The notes: a model not told the origin generated them from the sequence alone. A stretch of 64,000 bases of DNA from Bacillaceae bacterium JMAK1 (GCA_012970285.1 JIBW01000003.1:496001-560000), one strand, 5' to 3'; numbered from the stretch's first letter, positions 32,946-41,512 are shown. Made by a program: numbers and translations.

Positions 32946-34631
32946 TAAAAGGCCAAATTTATTTACTTTGTTATACAGGGTCGCTCTTGAAACGTTTAGC
33001 TGTTTAGCGGCTTCCTCTTTATTATTGTCAAAATGTAAGAGTGTTTCTTTGATGATAAGCTTTTCTTGCTCTTCGAGTTTGTCTTTTAATGAGCCAGCTT
33101 GGTATGTAAGCTCAAAGCTACTTGTAAGAGCTGTATGTTTTTGCTTTTTGAATGAAAGGTCTTCTAAATATAACTGACCGTTGGAAGCGAAAACGACAAG
33201 TCGTTCAATGCAGTTCTGTAGTTCTCGGACGTTGCCAGGCCAATGGTAATTCATTAAGGCAAGCATAATCTCCTTCGGGATCGAAGAGATTTCCTTTTGA
33301 TAGAGGGTTGCATACTTGAATAAAAAGTGATGACTAAGCTCCGCAATATCCTCACTGCGTTTCCTTAAAGGAGGAATCTCTAGTGTGATGATATTAAGCC
33401 GATAGTATAGGTCTTCACGGAAGGTGCCTTCTTGAATCATCTCTTCTAAATCTTTGTTCGTAGCGGTGATGATTTGACAATTTGTTGTTTTTACAGACGC
33501 GCCACCAACTGAATAATACGTTCCTTCTTGGAGTACTCGTAGTAATTTCACCTGCATATCCAAAGGGAGTTCCCCCACTTCATCAAGAAACAACGTTCCC
33601 CCAGAAGCAAGTTCAAATTTCCCTTTCTTTCCATTTTGATGAGCACCAGAAAATGCACCTTTTTCATAGCCAAATAGTTCGCTCTCAAATAAATTACTCG
33701 GTATAGCACCGCAATTAATCGCAATAAAAGGCGCATCGTTCTTATGGCGAATGTTGTGAACGGCATTTGCGAACAATTCTTTGCCAGTTCCAGATTCTCC
33801 ATTGATTAGAATCCGTGCAGGGAGTTCACTGACTTGGCGTACTTTCTCTAACGTTCGTTTAAGTACTTGGCTAGATCCTTTTATCGTAAGGAGGGGGTTG
33901 TGTTCTTCACGGTCACGTTTCATTTTTTGCTCTAGTGTTTCGATTGTTTCATTAGCGGATGTAAGTTGTTTCGTTAAAATCGTTTGTTCTGTAATATCTG
34001 TTTCGGATACGACTGCACCGATAATGTTGTTTTTTAATAAAACGGGGTTTGCGTTGATGAGTACGTATAAATCATCACGAGGGTGGTGGTGCTTATTGTA
34101 TACAGTCTTTCCATTATTAAGAATATCTAAATTTAACAACATCGTTTTCGGGAAAAAATCAGTCATCATATTCCCTAGTATATCTTGTGACTGAATTGAA
34201 AAGAGGTGTTCGGCTCCTTTGGTCCAAATGGTTGTGCGCATATCACCATCAACGGCACTGATGCTGCTGTTGGTTGTTTTTAATATGGCTTGGAAATACG
34301 CATGCAAATGTTGATACGCATGTTGTAAACATTGGAGTAGCTCAAATGTTTGGATATAGCCGATCGGTGTTTCGTGATCTAAGACTAGGAGCACGTCCGA
34401 TTGGATGTCGGTTTCAATGAGAAGTGTCGTTAATTCATCTGTTGTACATGTTTGTACGGCTTCCCACGACACATCGTGTTGATCTTGAGCTGCAGTTGCT
34501 TTCATGAACACGTCATTTTTTTTCGTAAATACGAGCGATTCGTAGTTTTCAAGATTTGTTACGTGATTCCCAGAAGAATAGTAGAAATCATTTCGGATGG
34601 GTAATGTGATTTCTGGAAATTTATAGTCCAC
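32943..34631 (-). CDS. Sigma-54-dependent activator (PAS-AAA-Fis) of the hydroxyproline genes
   Basis: The 562-residue regulator has an N-terminal sensory region (first about 110 residues, a CBS- or PrpR-like segment not clearly classified), a PAS domain (about 115-235), an AAA+ domain with Walker A GESGTGKE, the sigma-54 contact loop as GAFSGA instead of GAFTGA, Walker B GGTLFLDE and the arginine-finger region, and a C-terminal Fis-type helix-turn-helix (KEEAAKQLNVSRATLYNKVNKF). It should open -24/-12 promoters in response to a signal sensed by the N-terminal part. Three matching promoters flank it. It is transcribed opposite to the oxidoreductase gene. Confidence 0.88.
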   Translation of the reverse strand: MDYKFPEITLPIRNDFYYSSGNHVTNLENYESLVFTKKNDVFMKATAAQDQHDVSWEAVQTCTTDELTTLLIETDIQSDVLLVLDHETPIGYIQTFELLQCLQHAYQHLHAYFQAILKTTNSSISAVDGDMRTTIWTKGAEHLFSIQSQDILGNMMTDFFPKTMLLNLDILNNGKTVYNKHHHPRDDLYVLINANPVLLKNNIIGAVVSETDITEQTILTKQLTSANETIETLEQKMKRDREEHNPLLTIKGSSQVLKRTLEKVRQVSELPARILINGESGTGKELFANAVHNIRHKNDAPFIAINCGAIPSNLFESELFGYEKGAFSGAHQNGKKGKFELASGGTLFLDEVGELPLDMQVKLLRVLQEGTYYSVGGASVKTTNCQIITATNKDLEEMIQEGTFREDLYYRLNIITLEIPPLRKRSEDIAELSHHFLFKYATLYQKEISSIPKEIMLALMNYHWPGNVRELQNCIERLVVFASNGQLYLEDLSFKKQKHTALTSSFELTYQAGSLKDKLEEQEKLIIKETLLHFDNNKEEAAKQLNVSRATLYNKVNKFGLL

Positions 34632-34672
34632 GTAAAACCCTCCATTTCGTAGTTAGTCATTATCATACAGCA

Positions 34673-34689
34673 GTGGCATAGTTATTGCA
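34673..34689 (+). promoter_or_regulatory. Sigma-54 promoter of the HcnC-like subunit and epimerase genes
   Basis: GTGGCATAGTTATTGCA has GG and GC 12 bases apart and fits the -24/-12 consensus. It lies 27 bases upstream of the oxidoreductase ATG. Confidence 0.84.
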
Positions 34690-34715
34690 TTTACATAATG
34701 CAAGGAGGGAGATCG

Positions 34716-35891
34716 ATGACTAATCATACAGAAGTAGCAGTGATCGGTGGGGGAATTGTCGGTTGCGCTGTTGCTTACTATACAGCAAAGACGGGTCGGG
34801 AAGTAACTGTGATCGAAAAAAATGAATTGGCATCAGGTACGAGTTCTCATTGTGACGGCAATATCCTTGTCATTGATAAGGAGCCAGGGTTTGATAGCAA
34901 GATGACGAGAGAGAGTCAACGACTCGTATCGGAATTATCAAAAGAACTGCCGTTATCGTTTGAATATCGTCAACCAGGCTCAATTCTTGTGTGTGAATCA
35001 GATGATGAGATGGACGCTGCAAAGCAATGGGTCGAGGATCAAGTTTCTCACGGGTTAGAATTCTCACTATTGGATAGAAGTGACCTTAGGCAAGAATCAC
35101 ACTATTTGGCTGATGATCTTTATGGAGGGTTAGAGTGTGCATCGGATTCAACGGTAAACCCTTATTTACTTACGTATGCTTTATTTAAAGGTGCAAAAAC
35201 GTATGGAGCCAAAGCGATGACGCACGCAGAAGTGACTTCAATCAAAAAAAGTGAACATCGCTTTAGAATACAAACGTCCAAAGGGGAAGTGACTGCAGAT
35301 CAAGTCATTAATTGTGCAGGTGTGTGGGCACCAAAAATCGGAGAGCTAAATGAGCTTACGATTCCGATTGTACCGAGAAAAGGTCATATTCTTGTTTCAA
35401 CACGCCAAGTGCCAGTTTCACCACGAAAAGTGATGGAATTTAGCTATTTAATGACGAAGTTTGGAAAAGAGAGAACGGTAGATGAACTTACGGAACGTTA
35501 TGGGGCGGCGTTAGTTTTTGAACCGACAGAGAGTCAAAACTTTTTACTCGGTTCAAGCAGGGAATTTGTCGGGTTTGACTCGAGTATAAATTGGAAGGCC
35601 GTACGAGCCATTGCAAATCGTTGCATGCGTTTTTATCCAAAACTTGCGGATATGAATCTCCTTCGCGTATATTCCGGTTTTCGTCCGTGGACGAGTGATC
35701 ACCTTCCGATCGTTTCTGAAGTGGAACAATTGCCAGGTTATTATATTGCAGCGGGTCATGAGGGAGACGGCATTGGCCTTGCACCAATTACGGGGAAATT
35801 AATTGCTGAATTGATTGATGAACAGTCCCCTTCAATTGACCCTCATCCCTTACGTTTTAGTCGGTGGAACAAGGAAGGAGTAAGCGTATGA
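34716..35891 (+). CDS. D-hydroxyproline dehydrogenase FAD subunit (HcnC/LhpB-like)
   Basis: The 391-residue D-amino-acid-oxidase-fold protein has GGGIVGCAVAYY for FAD binding, the E-K at the end of strand 2 and a C-terminal G-F-R-P-W-T-S-D-H-L-P block ending with G-H-E-G-D-G. It is the substrate-oxidising subunit of the heteromeric dehydrogenase; the other three subunits are encoded by the minus-strand operon 3.5 kb away. ATG at 34716 follows AAGGAGGGA. Its last four bases overlap the epimerase start (ATGA). Confidence 0.85.
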   Translation: MTNHTEVAVIGGGIVGCAVAYYTAKTGREVTVIEKNELASGTSSHCDGNILVIDKEPGFDSKMTRESQRLVSELSKELPLSFEYRQPGSILVCESDDEMDAAKQWVEDQVSHGLEFSLLDRSDLRQESHYLADDLYGGLECASDSTVNPYLLTYALFKGAKTYGAKAMTHAEVTSIKKSEHRFRIQTSKGEVTADQVINCAGVWAPKIGELNELTIPIVPRKGHILVSTRQVPVSPRKVMEFSYLMTKFGKERTVDELTERYGAALVFEPTESQNFLLGSSREFVGFDSSINWKAVRAIANRCMRFYPKLADMNLLRVYSGFRPWTSDHLPIVSEVEQLPGYYIAAGHEGDGIGLAPITGKLIAELIDEQSPSIDPHPLRFSRWNKEGVSV

Positions 35892-36895
35892 AATTCGATC
35901 GATTAGTGACGACCATTGATACTCATACGGGAGGAAATCCAACGAGAACCGTGATTTCAGGAGCACCGAAGTTGTACGGGGAAACGATGAGTAAGCGTAT
36001 GATTGAAATGAAAGAAAATCATGATGACTTTCGCCAGGCAATTATGAATGAGCCAAGAGGACATAGCGTCATGTCGGGAGCGATCCTTCAAGAGCCATGT
36101 CACCCGGATGCGGATATTGGTGTGATCTATATCGAAACCGGTGGGTACTTGCCAATGTGTGGGCATGATACGATTGGTTGCTGTACAGCGCTAATTGAAG
36201 GTGGACTCATTGAGTATTCTGAGCCGAAAACGACGATTGTTTTTGATACACCTGCGGGTTTAGTAGAAGTGACTGCTACCGTAGAGAATGGAAGTGTTCA
36301 CTACGTTTCATTTGAGAATGTGCCTTCATTTTTTTATAAACAAATCGAAGTTGAGGGCTTTCAAGTCGAGATTGCGTATGGTGGTAACTTCTATGGCATA
36401 ATTCTTGCGCAAGATGCTGGAGTTAGCTTGAACCCCCATCAAACGAACCCGATCATTAATCGCGCCATTCAATTAAGGAAAAAAATTAATGCCAATCATG
36501 AAATTGTTCATCCTGAGAATTCTTTCATTTCTGGGCTGACTCACATTGAATTTTACGAAGGTCCTAAGGACCCTAAAGCAACGGTTCGAAATACGGTCGT
36601 CGTACCTCCAGGAGGGATCGATCGTTCACCTTGTGGTACGGGAACATCAGCAAAGATGGCAACTCTTGTACAAAAACAACTTCTTCATGAAGGAGATACG
36701 TTTGTACACGAAAGTATTATTGGCTCACTTTTCACTGGTACAGTCGTTCGCCATACGAATGTAGGGGACACACCTGCAGTCGTGAACCGAATTGAAGGTC
36801 AGGCGTGGGTAACTGGACATCATCAAATTCTCCTAAATCATGAGGACCCAGTGAATAACGGATTCTTGCTGATCCCTGAAATGGAGGAACATTAA
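35888..36895 (+). CDS. 4-hydroxyproline 2-epimerase (proline racemase family)
   Basis: The 335-residue enzyme has both catalytic cysteines of the family: Cys91 in PMCGHDTIG and Cys249 in DRSPCGTGTS. The IDTHTGGNPTR start is typical. With both cysteines it is a racemase/epimerase and not a dehydratase. It should convert trans-4-hydroxy-L-proline to cis-4-hydroxy-D-proline, the first pathway step. AAGGAAGGAG precedes the ATG, which overlaps the preceding stop. The second racemase-like gene starts at the very next base after its stop. Confidence 0.9.
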   Translation: MKFDRLVTTIDTHTGGNPTRTVISGAPKLYGETMSKRMIEMKENHDDFRQAIMNEPRGHSVMSGAILQEPCHPDADIGVIYIETGGYLPMCGHDTIGCCTALIEGGLIEYSEPKTTIVFDTPAGLVEVTATVENGSVHYVSFENVPSFFYKQIEVEGFQVEIAYGGNFYGIILAQDAGVSLNPHQTNPIINRAIQLRKKINANHEIVHPENSFISGLTHIEFYEGPKDPKATVRNTVVVPPGGIDRSPCGTGTSAKMATLVQKQLLHEGDTFVHESIIGSLFTGTVVRHTNVGDTPAVVNRIEGQAWVTGHHQILLNHEDPVNNGFLLIPEMEEH

Positions 36896-37660
36896 ATGAA
36901 GACGACACATTATACGACAGCGGTTGATGTACATGTTGCCGGAGAGATGTTCCGGGTTATTGAGCATAGTCCGACGGAAGGGGTGCACTCGTCTGTTGCT
37001 GACTATAAAAACGATTGCCTAGCGAATGACGAATATCAACGGCTTGTCCGTGAACCTCGGGGACATAAAGATATGAACCTTTGTGTCCTAACCCCACCAG
37101 TACATGAACAGTCAACTGCAGGAGTCGTGGCTTTTCGAGGCACACTTTCGAACTGTCATTCACCGAGTGCGTATCTGGCTGCCGTTGCTTATCTAAAAGA
37201 AGTGCGAGGACAAACTGGGAATTTTCGTTTGGATGGAGCTGAAGGATCGGTTGATGTGATAGATAAAGGTGAAGAATTAACATTACTGATTGATAATGAC
37301 AGTACCATAAAGCGTGTGGATGCTGATTTTCAGTTAAGCGCAAATACACTTTGGAAAGTAGATCAATTCTATGAAGATCATAGAGGAAAGGATCAAACGT
37401 GGCGATACCTTGTCTTAAAGGATCAAGAAGGCACCTTCGTAGGTGTTGAGAGTGATGGACATATTGACCGGTCGCCACTGTCTGTAGCGATGACTGCACC
37501 CCATTCAGGCAAGGTACAGAATTTCCTTGGAAATACGATACACGTAGAGTGTGAAGAAAATGGTCGTCTGAGATTGACCGCTAAGCCTATGATTAGTACA
37601 CTGAGTAGATTCACTGTTGACCCTACAGACCCAATGAAAGATGGCTTCTTAATTAAATAA
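36896..37660 (+). CDS. Proline racemase-like protein lacking both catalytic cysteines
   Basis: The 254-residue protein clearly belongs to the proline racemase family (VDVHVAGEMFRV at the start, VREPRGHKDM, DGHIDRSP, and a terminal TVDPTDPMKDGFL). It is about 80 residues shorter than its neighbour. The first site reads SNCHSPS where the epimerase has MCGHDTI, so Asn86 replaces the catalytic Cys (a Cys is one position later). The second reads DRSPLSVAM, so Leu195 replaces the other Cys. It cannot use the usual two-thiol mechanism. It may catalyse another reaction, form a complex with the epimerase, or be decaying, although its frame is intact. GGAGGAAC lies before the ATG. Confidence 0.8.
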   Translation: MKTTHYTTAVDVHVAGEMFRVIEHSPTEGVHSSVADYKNDCLANDEYQRLVREPRGHKDMNLCVLTPPVHEQSTAGVVAFRGTLSNCHSPSAYLAAVAYLKEVRGQTGNFRLDGAEGSVDVIDKGEELTLLIDNDSTIKRVDADFQLSANTLWKVDQFYEDHRGKDQTWRYLVLKDQEGTFVGVESDGHIDRSPLSVAMTAPHSGKVQNFLGNTIHVECEENGRLRLTAKPMISTLSRFTVDPTDPMKDGFLIK

Positions 37661-37687
37661 CTACGATGAATTTAATACCTTATAAGT

Positions 37688-37728
37688 AACAAACCCACGA
37701 ACATTCGCTTGTTCGCGGGTTTGTTTTC
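37688..37728 (+). terminator. Terminator after the racemase-like gene
   Basis: AACAAACCC-A-CGAACA pairs with TGTTCG-C-GGGTTTGTT around a short loop, with one internal mismatch and a following TTTTC. Confidence 0.85.
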
Positions 37729-37809
37729 GTAGACGTTTACATAGAAATGAAAGGTGAATCATCACGCTGAAAAGAACTAGTTTGTAGCTGTGTAGAGGAG
37801 GAGAAAGCG

Positions 37810-38301
37810 ATCAAGTCGACATTAATCATATTACGGGGGAATTCAGCCAGTGGGAAAAGTACGATAGCAACGAGTCTCCAACAACACTTTGGTCAAGGGA
37901 CGTTGGTCGTTTCTCAAGATGCGGTGCGCCGTGACATGTTAAAGGTTAATGATGTGGACGGGAACTTGTCCATTGAGTTAATCAAACAAATTGCAGAATA
38001 CGGAAATGGGAAATGTGAAGTCATCATTGTTGAAGGGATCCTAAATACTTACCGGTACAAAGAAATGTTAGAAGAGTTAATCGCATCTTTTGAAGGGAAC
38101 GCGTACAGTTTTTATTTTGACTTGTCGTTTGAAGAGACTGTTCAGCGCCATCATTCCCGTTCCAAGAAGAATGATTTTGGAGAAGACTCATTACGGAGAT
38201 GGTGGAATGCTCATGATTATCTGGATGAACATACGGACATTCGAGTTACAGACGAGATGTCACAAGAAGACATTTTAGCGTTAATTTTGCGTACGATTTA
38301 G
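37810..38301 (+). CDS. P-loop kinase-like ATPase with apparent ATC start
   Basis: Read from ATC at 37810, the frame gives (M)KSTLIILRGNSASGKSTIA, a complete Walker A motif in its normal position. The next canonical start in frame (GTG at 37903) would remove it. GAGGAGGAG (37795-37803) lies six bases before the ATC, and no ATG, GTG or TTG occurs in frame between the preceding stop at 37768 and there. The 163-residue product resembles small AAA kinases of the uridine/shikimate-kinase-like group, with a HHSRSKKNDFGEDSLRRWW lid. The substrate is unknown. No partner gene is evident. Confidence 0.7.
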   Translation: MKSTLIILRGNSASGKSTIATSLQQHFGQGTLVVSQDAVRRDMLKVNDVDGNLSIELIKQIAEYGNGKCEVIIVEGILNTYRYKEMLEELIASFEGNAYSFYFDLSFEETVQRHHSRSKKNDFGEDSLRRWWNAHDYLDEHTDIRVTDEMSQEDILALILRTI

Positions 38302-38439
38302 TAGGATTTTTGTTGAGTCGAAATTGATGTGCGGGTTAAAGCATCCTATTCTTTCATTAAGATTGCATGAAATTCCTCAATAAAGGGTATTGCTCTAGAA
38401 GAAGCAGAAGCTGCGATTGAATTGAGGTGCGAGAAGGTC

Positions 38440-38907
38440 ATGGATGCTAAGGAAAGTATTAAGCGAGAATTGAACAAGTATTATCGTCGAAGAATTGCTT
38501 TGATGCAGGCGATCGATTTGATCGATAATTATTGCAATGAATTGGAAGAGGAGCTTAGTTTCTTCTTAGAATTTGCGGATGATGATCTGTATTTTAATCA
38601 AGAAAAGGACATTGGCAGTTGGAATATTGAAATTCCTGTGAGACGTTCAATTTCCATCAAATTAAGAATTGAAGATCATGAGGAGCCGTTGAATGCGAAG
38701 TACATTGACGTCATTGTGACGGTTAATGAGAATAGAATTTTTAAGGATGTTCTATATTATGATCCAAATCGCAGTGAAGACCGGTATATTTCTGAGACGA
38801 CTGGCGAAGAGATTTGTAATGATCTACTGAACAAGTACTTTAAGATTCTTCAGAATGAACATACGGCTAAACAGATCTTGGATCGTTACAGTGATAAACA
38901 ATTATAA
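38440..38907 (+). CDS. Hypothetical coiled-coil-containing protein
   Basis: The 155-residue protein starts MDAKESIKRELNKYYRRR and has a charged helical N-terminal third that may form a coiled coil, followed by an acidic alpha/beta part (IDVIVTVNEN...). No membrane segment, signal peptide or family motif is recognised. The ATG at 38440 is chosen; a TTG 18 bases upstream is the alternative. Nothing in the neighbourhood suggests a role. Confidence 0.55.
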   Translation: MDAKESIKRELNKYYRRRIALMQAIDLIDNYCNELEEELSFFLEFADDDLYFNQEKDIGSWNIEIPVRRSISIKLRIEDHEEPLNAKYIDVIVTVNENRIFKDVLYYDPNRSEDRYISETTGEEICNDLLNKYFKILQNEHTAKQILDRYSDKQL

Positions 38908-39030
38908 ATCGTAAGAGCTGGGACAAAGGGCTTTGAGGACGTGATGGTGTTCTTAAGGCTTTCTTTAATTTTAAAAAGTCATCGTTGTTTTAAACGTGGC
39001 TTATCGCAAAATGAGAAAGGAGTGAGCAGT

Positions 39031-39477
39031 ATGCCTTGGACAATGGAGGATTACCCATCATCACTCAAGAACCTCGATAAAGCGGTGCGCAAGAAAGCGA
39101 TTGAAATTAGTAACACGCTCATTCAAGATGGCTATGATGAAGGTGAAGCGATTCCGATTGCAACTTCCCAAGCAAAAGAATGGTTTTCCAATGCAACGAA
39201 AGAGGAACGAGACCATTTTTTACAACACGAAACGACCTCCCCGAGTAATTCAACATCATCAAATAGACCAGAGTTATTAGACCGCCCATTATTTGTAACG
39301 GCAAACGAAGAAGGTAGTTGGGTCGTCCAAACTGAAGGAGCGAAGCAGGCTGCCCATGTGTTCAATAAGAAAGAAGATGCAGTTAAACGGGCGAAGGAGA
39401 TTGCGAACAACAAACAAACCCAGTTAATCATCCATCGTAAAGACCATACGATCGAAGAGAAAATTAATTATGAGTAA
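39031..39477 (+). CDS. ydaT: YdaT-like general stress protein (DUF2188)
   Basis: The 148-residue protein starts MPWTMEDYPSSLKNL and continues with VRKKAIEISNTLIQDGYDEGEAIPIAT as in Bacillus subtilis YdaT, then a Ser/Asn linker and a DUF2188 domain (WVVQTEGAKQAAHVFNKKEDAVKRAKEIA). B. subtilis ydaT is part of the SigB general stress regulon; its molecular role is unknown. AAAGGAG supports ATG at 39031. A terminator follows. Confidence 0.85.
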   Translation: MPWTMEDYPSSLKNLDKAVRKKAIEISNTLIQDGYDEGEAIPIATSQAKEWFSNATKEERDHFLQHETTSPSNSTSSNRPELLDRPLFVTANEEGSWVVQTEGAKQAAHVFNKKEDAVKRAKEIANNKQTQLIIHRKDHTIEEKINYE

Positions 39478-39507
39478 GTAGTAATTGAAACATCTATTGA
39501 AAAAGTG

Positions 39508-39536
39508 AAAAGGTCACAAGCGTTGTGACCTTTTTT
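39508..39536. terminator. Bidirectional terminator between convergent genes
   Basis: GGTCACAA and TTGTGACC (loop of three) are flanked by AAAA on the left and TTTTTT on the right, so it can end both the ydaT-like transcript and the minus-strand membrane gene. Confidence 0.9.
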
Positions 39537-39549
39537 GTCGTGCCTATTG

Positions 39550-39834
39550 TTATACATAGAGATATAGACCGACAAACACAGCAATTAAATGGGGAAAAGA
39601 GAATAGGAAAAGTGACGTCGCCCAGGATGATCTCTTGTTGCGGGTCGATTGTTCTTCTTGAAAGTGTCTAGGGTCGTTTCGCCATTGAAATGTTCCTAGA
39701 AGCAGACCGGAAACGAGTAGACCGCCGACGCCTATAATTGCCGTAATGATGAGAAAGAGTTCTGCAGTGGTGATGAGCCATGAAGTTAGAAAAGCAACGA
39801 TGAGTAAAAGAAAACCGAGTAAGAAGGATTTCAT
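39550..39834 (-). CDS. DUF5316-like small membrane protein
   Basis: The 94-residue protein has three hydrophobic segments (about residues 2-22, 26-48 and 74-93) and a hydrophilic loop with W-R-N-D-P-R-H-F and many charged residues. The layout resembles DUF5316 proteins of Bacillus, which have no known function. ATG at 39834 gives MKSFLLGF; a start 21 bases upstream is the alternative, and both have weak sites. It is convergent with ydaT. Confidence 0.6.
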   Translation of the reverse strand: MKSFLLGFLLLIVAFLTSWLITTAELFLIITAIIGVGGLLVSGLLLGTFQWRNDPRHFQEEQSTRNKRSSWATSLFLFSFPHLIAVFVGLYLYV

Positions 39835-39982
39835 GTTCCTACCATTCCTTTCCATTTACTCTTGATATTCCCGATGAAGGGGGAAACTTAAACGAGTTAA
39901 AATAAGAAGAAAGACCGGTCGCTTATTCTAAGGTAGCCGTTTTCGACAGAAGCTGATTATAATGAGTGAGGGAGGGAACGCG

Positions 39983-41395
39983 ATGAACATAACGACCAAT
40001 GGCTGGGTGCACCAGCTTATGCGACAACTCGGAATGAAGAACGAACAATTACAAAAAGAATTGTCTTTATACCAAACAGCATTAGAACATTCCTATGAAG
40101 GCATTATCGTCGTAGACCCTGACGGTTATATCATTTCAGTGAATGAGACGTATGCGTCTTTTATAAATAAAGTTCCAGATGAAGTGCGTGGCAAGCACGT
40201 GACGGAAGTTGTAGAGAATACGAGAATGCACCTCGTGGCCAAAACGGGTTATCCAGAAGTGGCGAACGTGCAAGAAATTAATGGTCACCAGATGATTGCG
40301 AATCGGATTCCAATCGTGTTGGACGGAGAAGTGGTTGCAGTCGTCGGGAAGATCATGTTCCAAGACCTTGATGATTTGTTTAAAATGAATTCACAATTTC
40401 AAGAACTCATAAAGCAGTCTTCATTATTCGACACGCCTCATGAGCAATTAAAAGCAAAGTATGCTTTCCAGCAGATCGCAGGTCAAGATGACAAGATCGT
40501 CAAGACGAGAAAGATGGCGAAAAAAGCGGCTAAAACGGATACGACAATTCTAATTGAAGGGGAGAGCGGAACAGGGAAAGAGTTGTTTGCCCATGCGATT
40601 CATCGCGAGAGTAGGAGAGCGAATGGACCTTTCGTGCGACTTCATTGTGCGGCAATTCCTGAGTCATTGTTCGAATCGGAGTTATTTGGTTACAAAGAAG
40701 GCTCGTTTACCGGAGCGAAGCAAAGTGGCAAAGTAGGGAAAATTGCGTTAGCGCACCGCGGCACGTTATTTCTTGATGAGGTGAGTGAGATGCCACTTGC
40801 AATGCAAGTCAAGCTCCTTCGTGTGTTGCAAGAAAAGGAAATTGAACCGATCGGAGGCGTGGCACCTGAAGCGGTTGACGTTCGAATTATTGCTGCGACG
40901 AATCGTCCCCTTGAAGCGCTTGTGAAACAAGGAAGTTTCCGAGCGGACTTATATTACCGACTTTATGTGATGCCATTACGGATTCCTCCTTTACGTGAAC
41001 GTCTTGAAGATTTCGGAACGCTTGCTCATTCTCTGTTACGAGAACTAGAGCGAGAGATGGGAATAGACGTTGCGGGGCTGACAACGCAAGCGGAAGAGAA
41101 GCTTAAGAAACACGCGTGGCCTGGGAATATTCGAGAATTAAGGAATGTACTTGAGCGAGCAATGATTCGGAAGGAAGATGAATGGATTGAGTCTGGCGAT
41201 ATCGACTTTTCACTTGAACTTACTGAAGCGGTCGCAACTGATGAGTCGCTTCAAGAGACGATTGAGCGTATAGAGCGAGAACGGATTGAAGAAGCGTTGA
41301 AGCATGAAGATGGCGATGCACAACGTGCGGCGAAACGTTTAGGGATTGGGAAATCTAGTTTTTATGCAAAGCGTTCCAAGTATAATATTCCGTAA
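39983..41395 (+). CDS. Sigma-54-dependent activator (PAS-AAA-HTH) of the 3-hydroxybutyrate genes
   Basis: The 470-residue activator has a PAS domain (about residues 30-130; YEGIIVVDPDGYIISVNETYASF), a central AAA+ domain with GESGTGKE, the sigma contact loop as GSFTGA in place of GAFTGA, Walker B GTLFLDE and a C-terminal Fis-type helix-turn-helix (DAQRAAKRLGIGKSSFYAK). Its shape is that of RocR/AcoR-like regulators. It lies directly upstream of a -24/-12 promoter that drives the GntP carrier and 3-hydroxybutyrate dehydrogenase, so these are its likely targets. ATG at 39983 follows GAGGGAGGG. Confidence 0.88.
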   Translation: MNITTNGWVHQLMRQLGMKNEQLQKELSLYQTALEHSYEGIIVVDPDGYIISVNETYASFINKVPDEVRGKHVTEVVENTRMHLVAKTGYPEVANVQEINGHQMIANRIPIVLDGEVVAVVGKIMFQDLDDLFKMNSQFQELIKQSSLFDTPHEQLKAKYAFQQIAGQDDKIVKTRKMAKKAAKTDTTILIEGESGTGKELFAHAIHRESRRANGPFVRLHCAAIPESLFESELFGYKEGSFTGAKQSGKVGKIALAHRGTLFLDEVSEMPLAMQVKLLRVLQEKEIEPIGGVAPEAVDVRIIAATNRPLEALVKQGSFRADLYYRLYVMPLRIPPLRERLEDFGTLAHSLLRELEREMGIDVAGLTTQAEEKLKKHAWPGNIRELRNVLERAMIRKEDEWIESGDIDFSLELTEAVATDESLQETIERIERERIEEALKHEDGDAQRAAKRLGIGKSSFYAKRSKYNIP

Positions 41396-41473
41396 AGCTG
41401 GAGCGTTTTCCGTATTTAAGGAAGATATAGTCGAGTCGTTTACGAAAAACCTTGTCAAATCGACCTCTAAATA

Positions 41474-41512
41474 TTGGCGCACTTCTTGCAATAAATAATG
41501 TAATCGCTTACA
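41474..41512 (+). promoter_or_regulatory. Sigma-54 promoter with overlapping cre-like site
   Basis: TTGGCGCACTTCTTGCA (41474-41490) has GG and GC 12 bases apart. About ten bases later TGTAATCGCTTACA (41499-41512) matches the CcpA cre consensus at 13 of 14 positions and covers the expected transcription start. The GntP-type gene begins 25 bases further on. Confidence 0.82.

Noticed and set aside
37728-37741. cre-like sequence CGTAGACGTTTACA before the kinase gene
   Set aside because: 12 of 14 matches but next to a terminator and without an identified promoter; likely chance.
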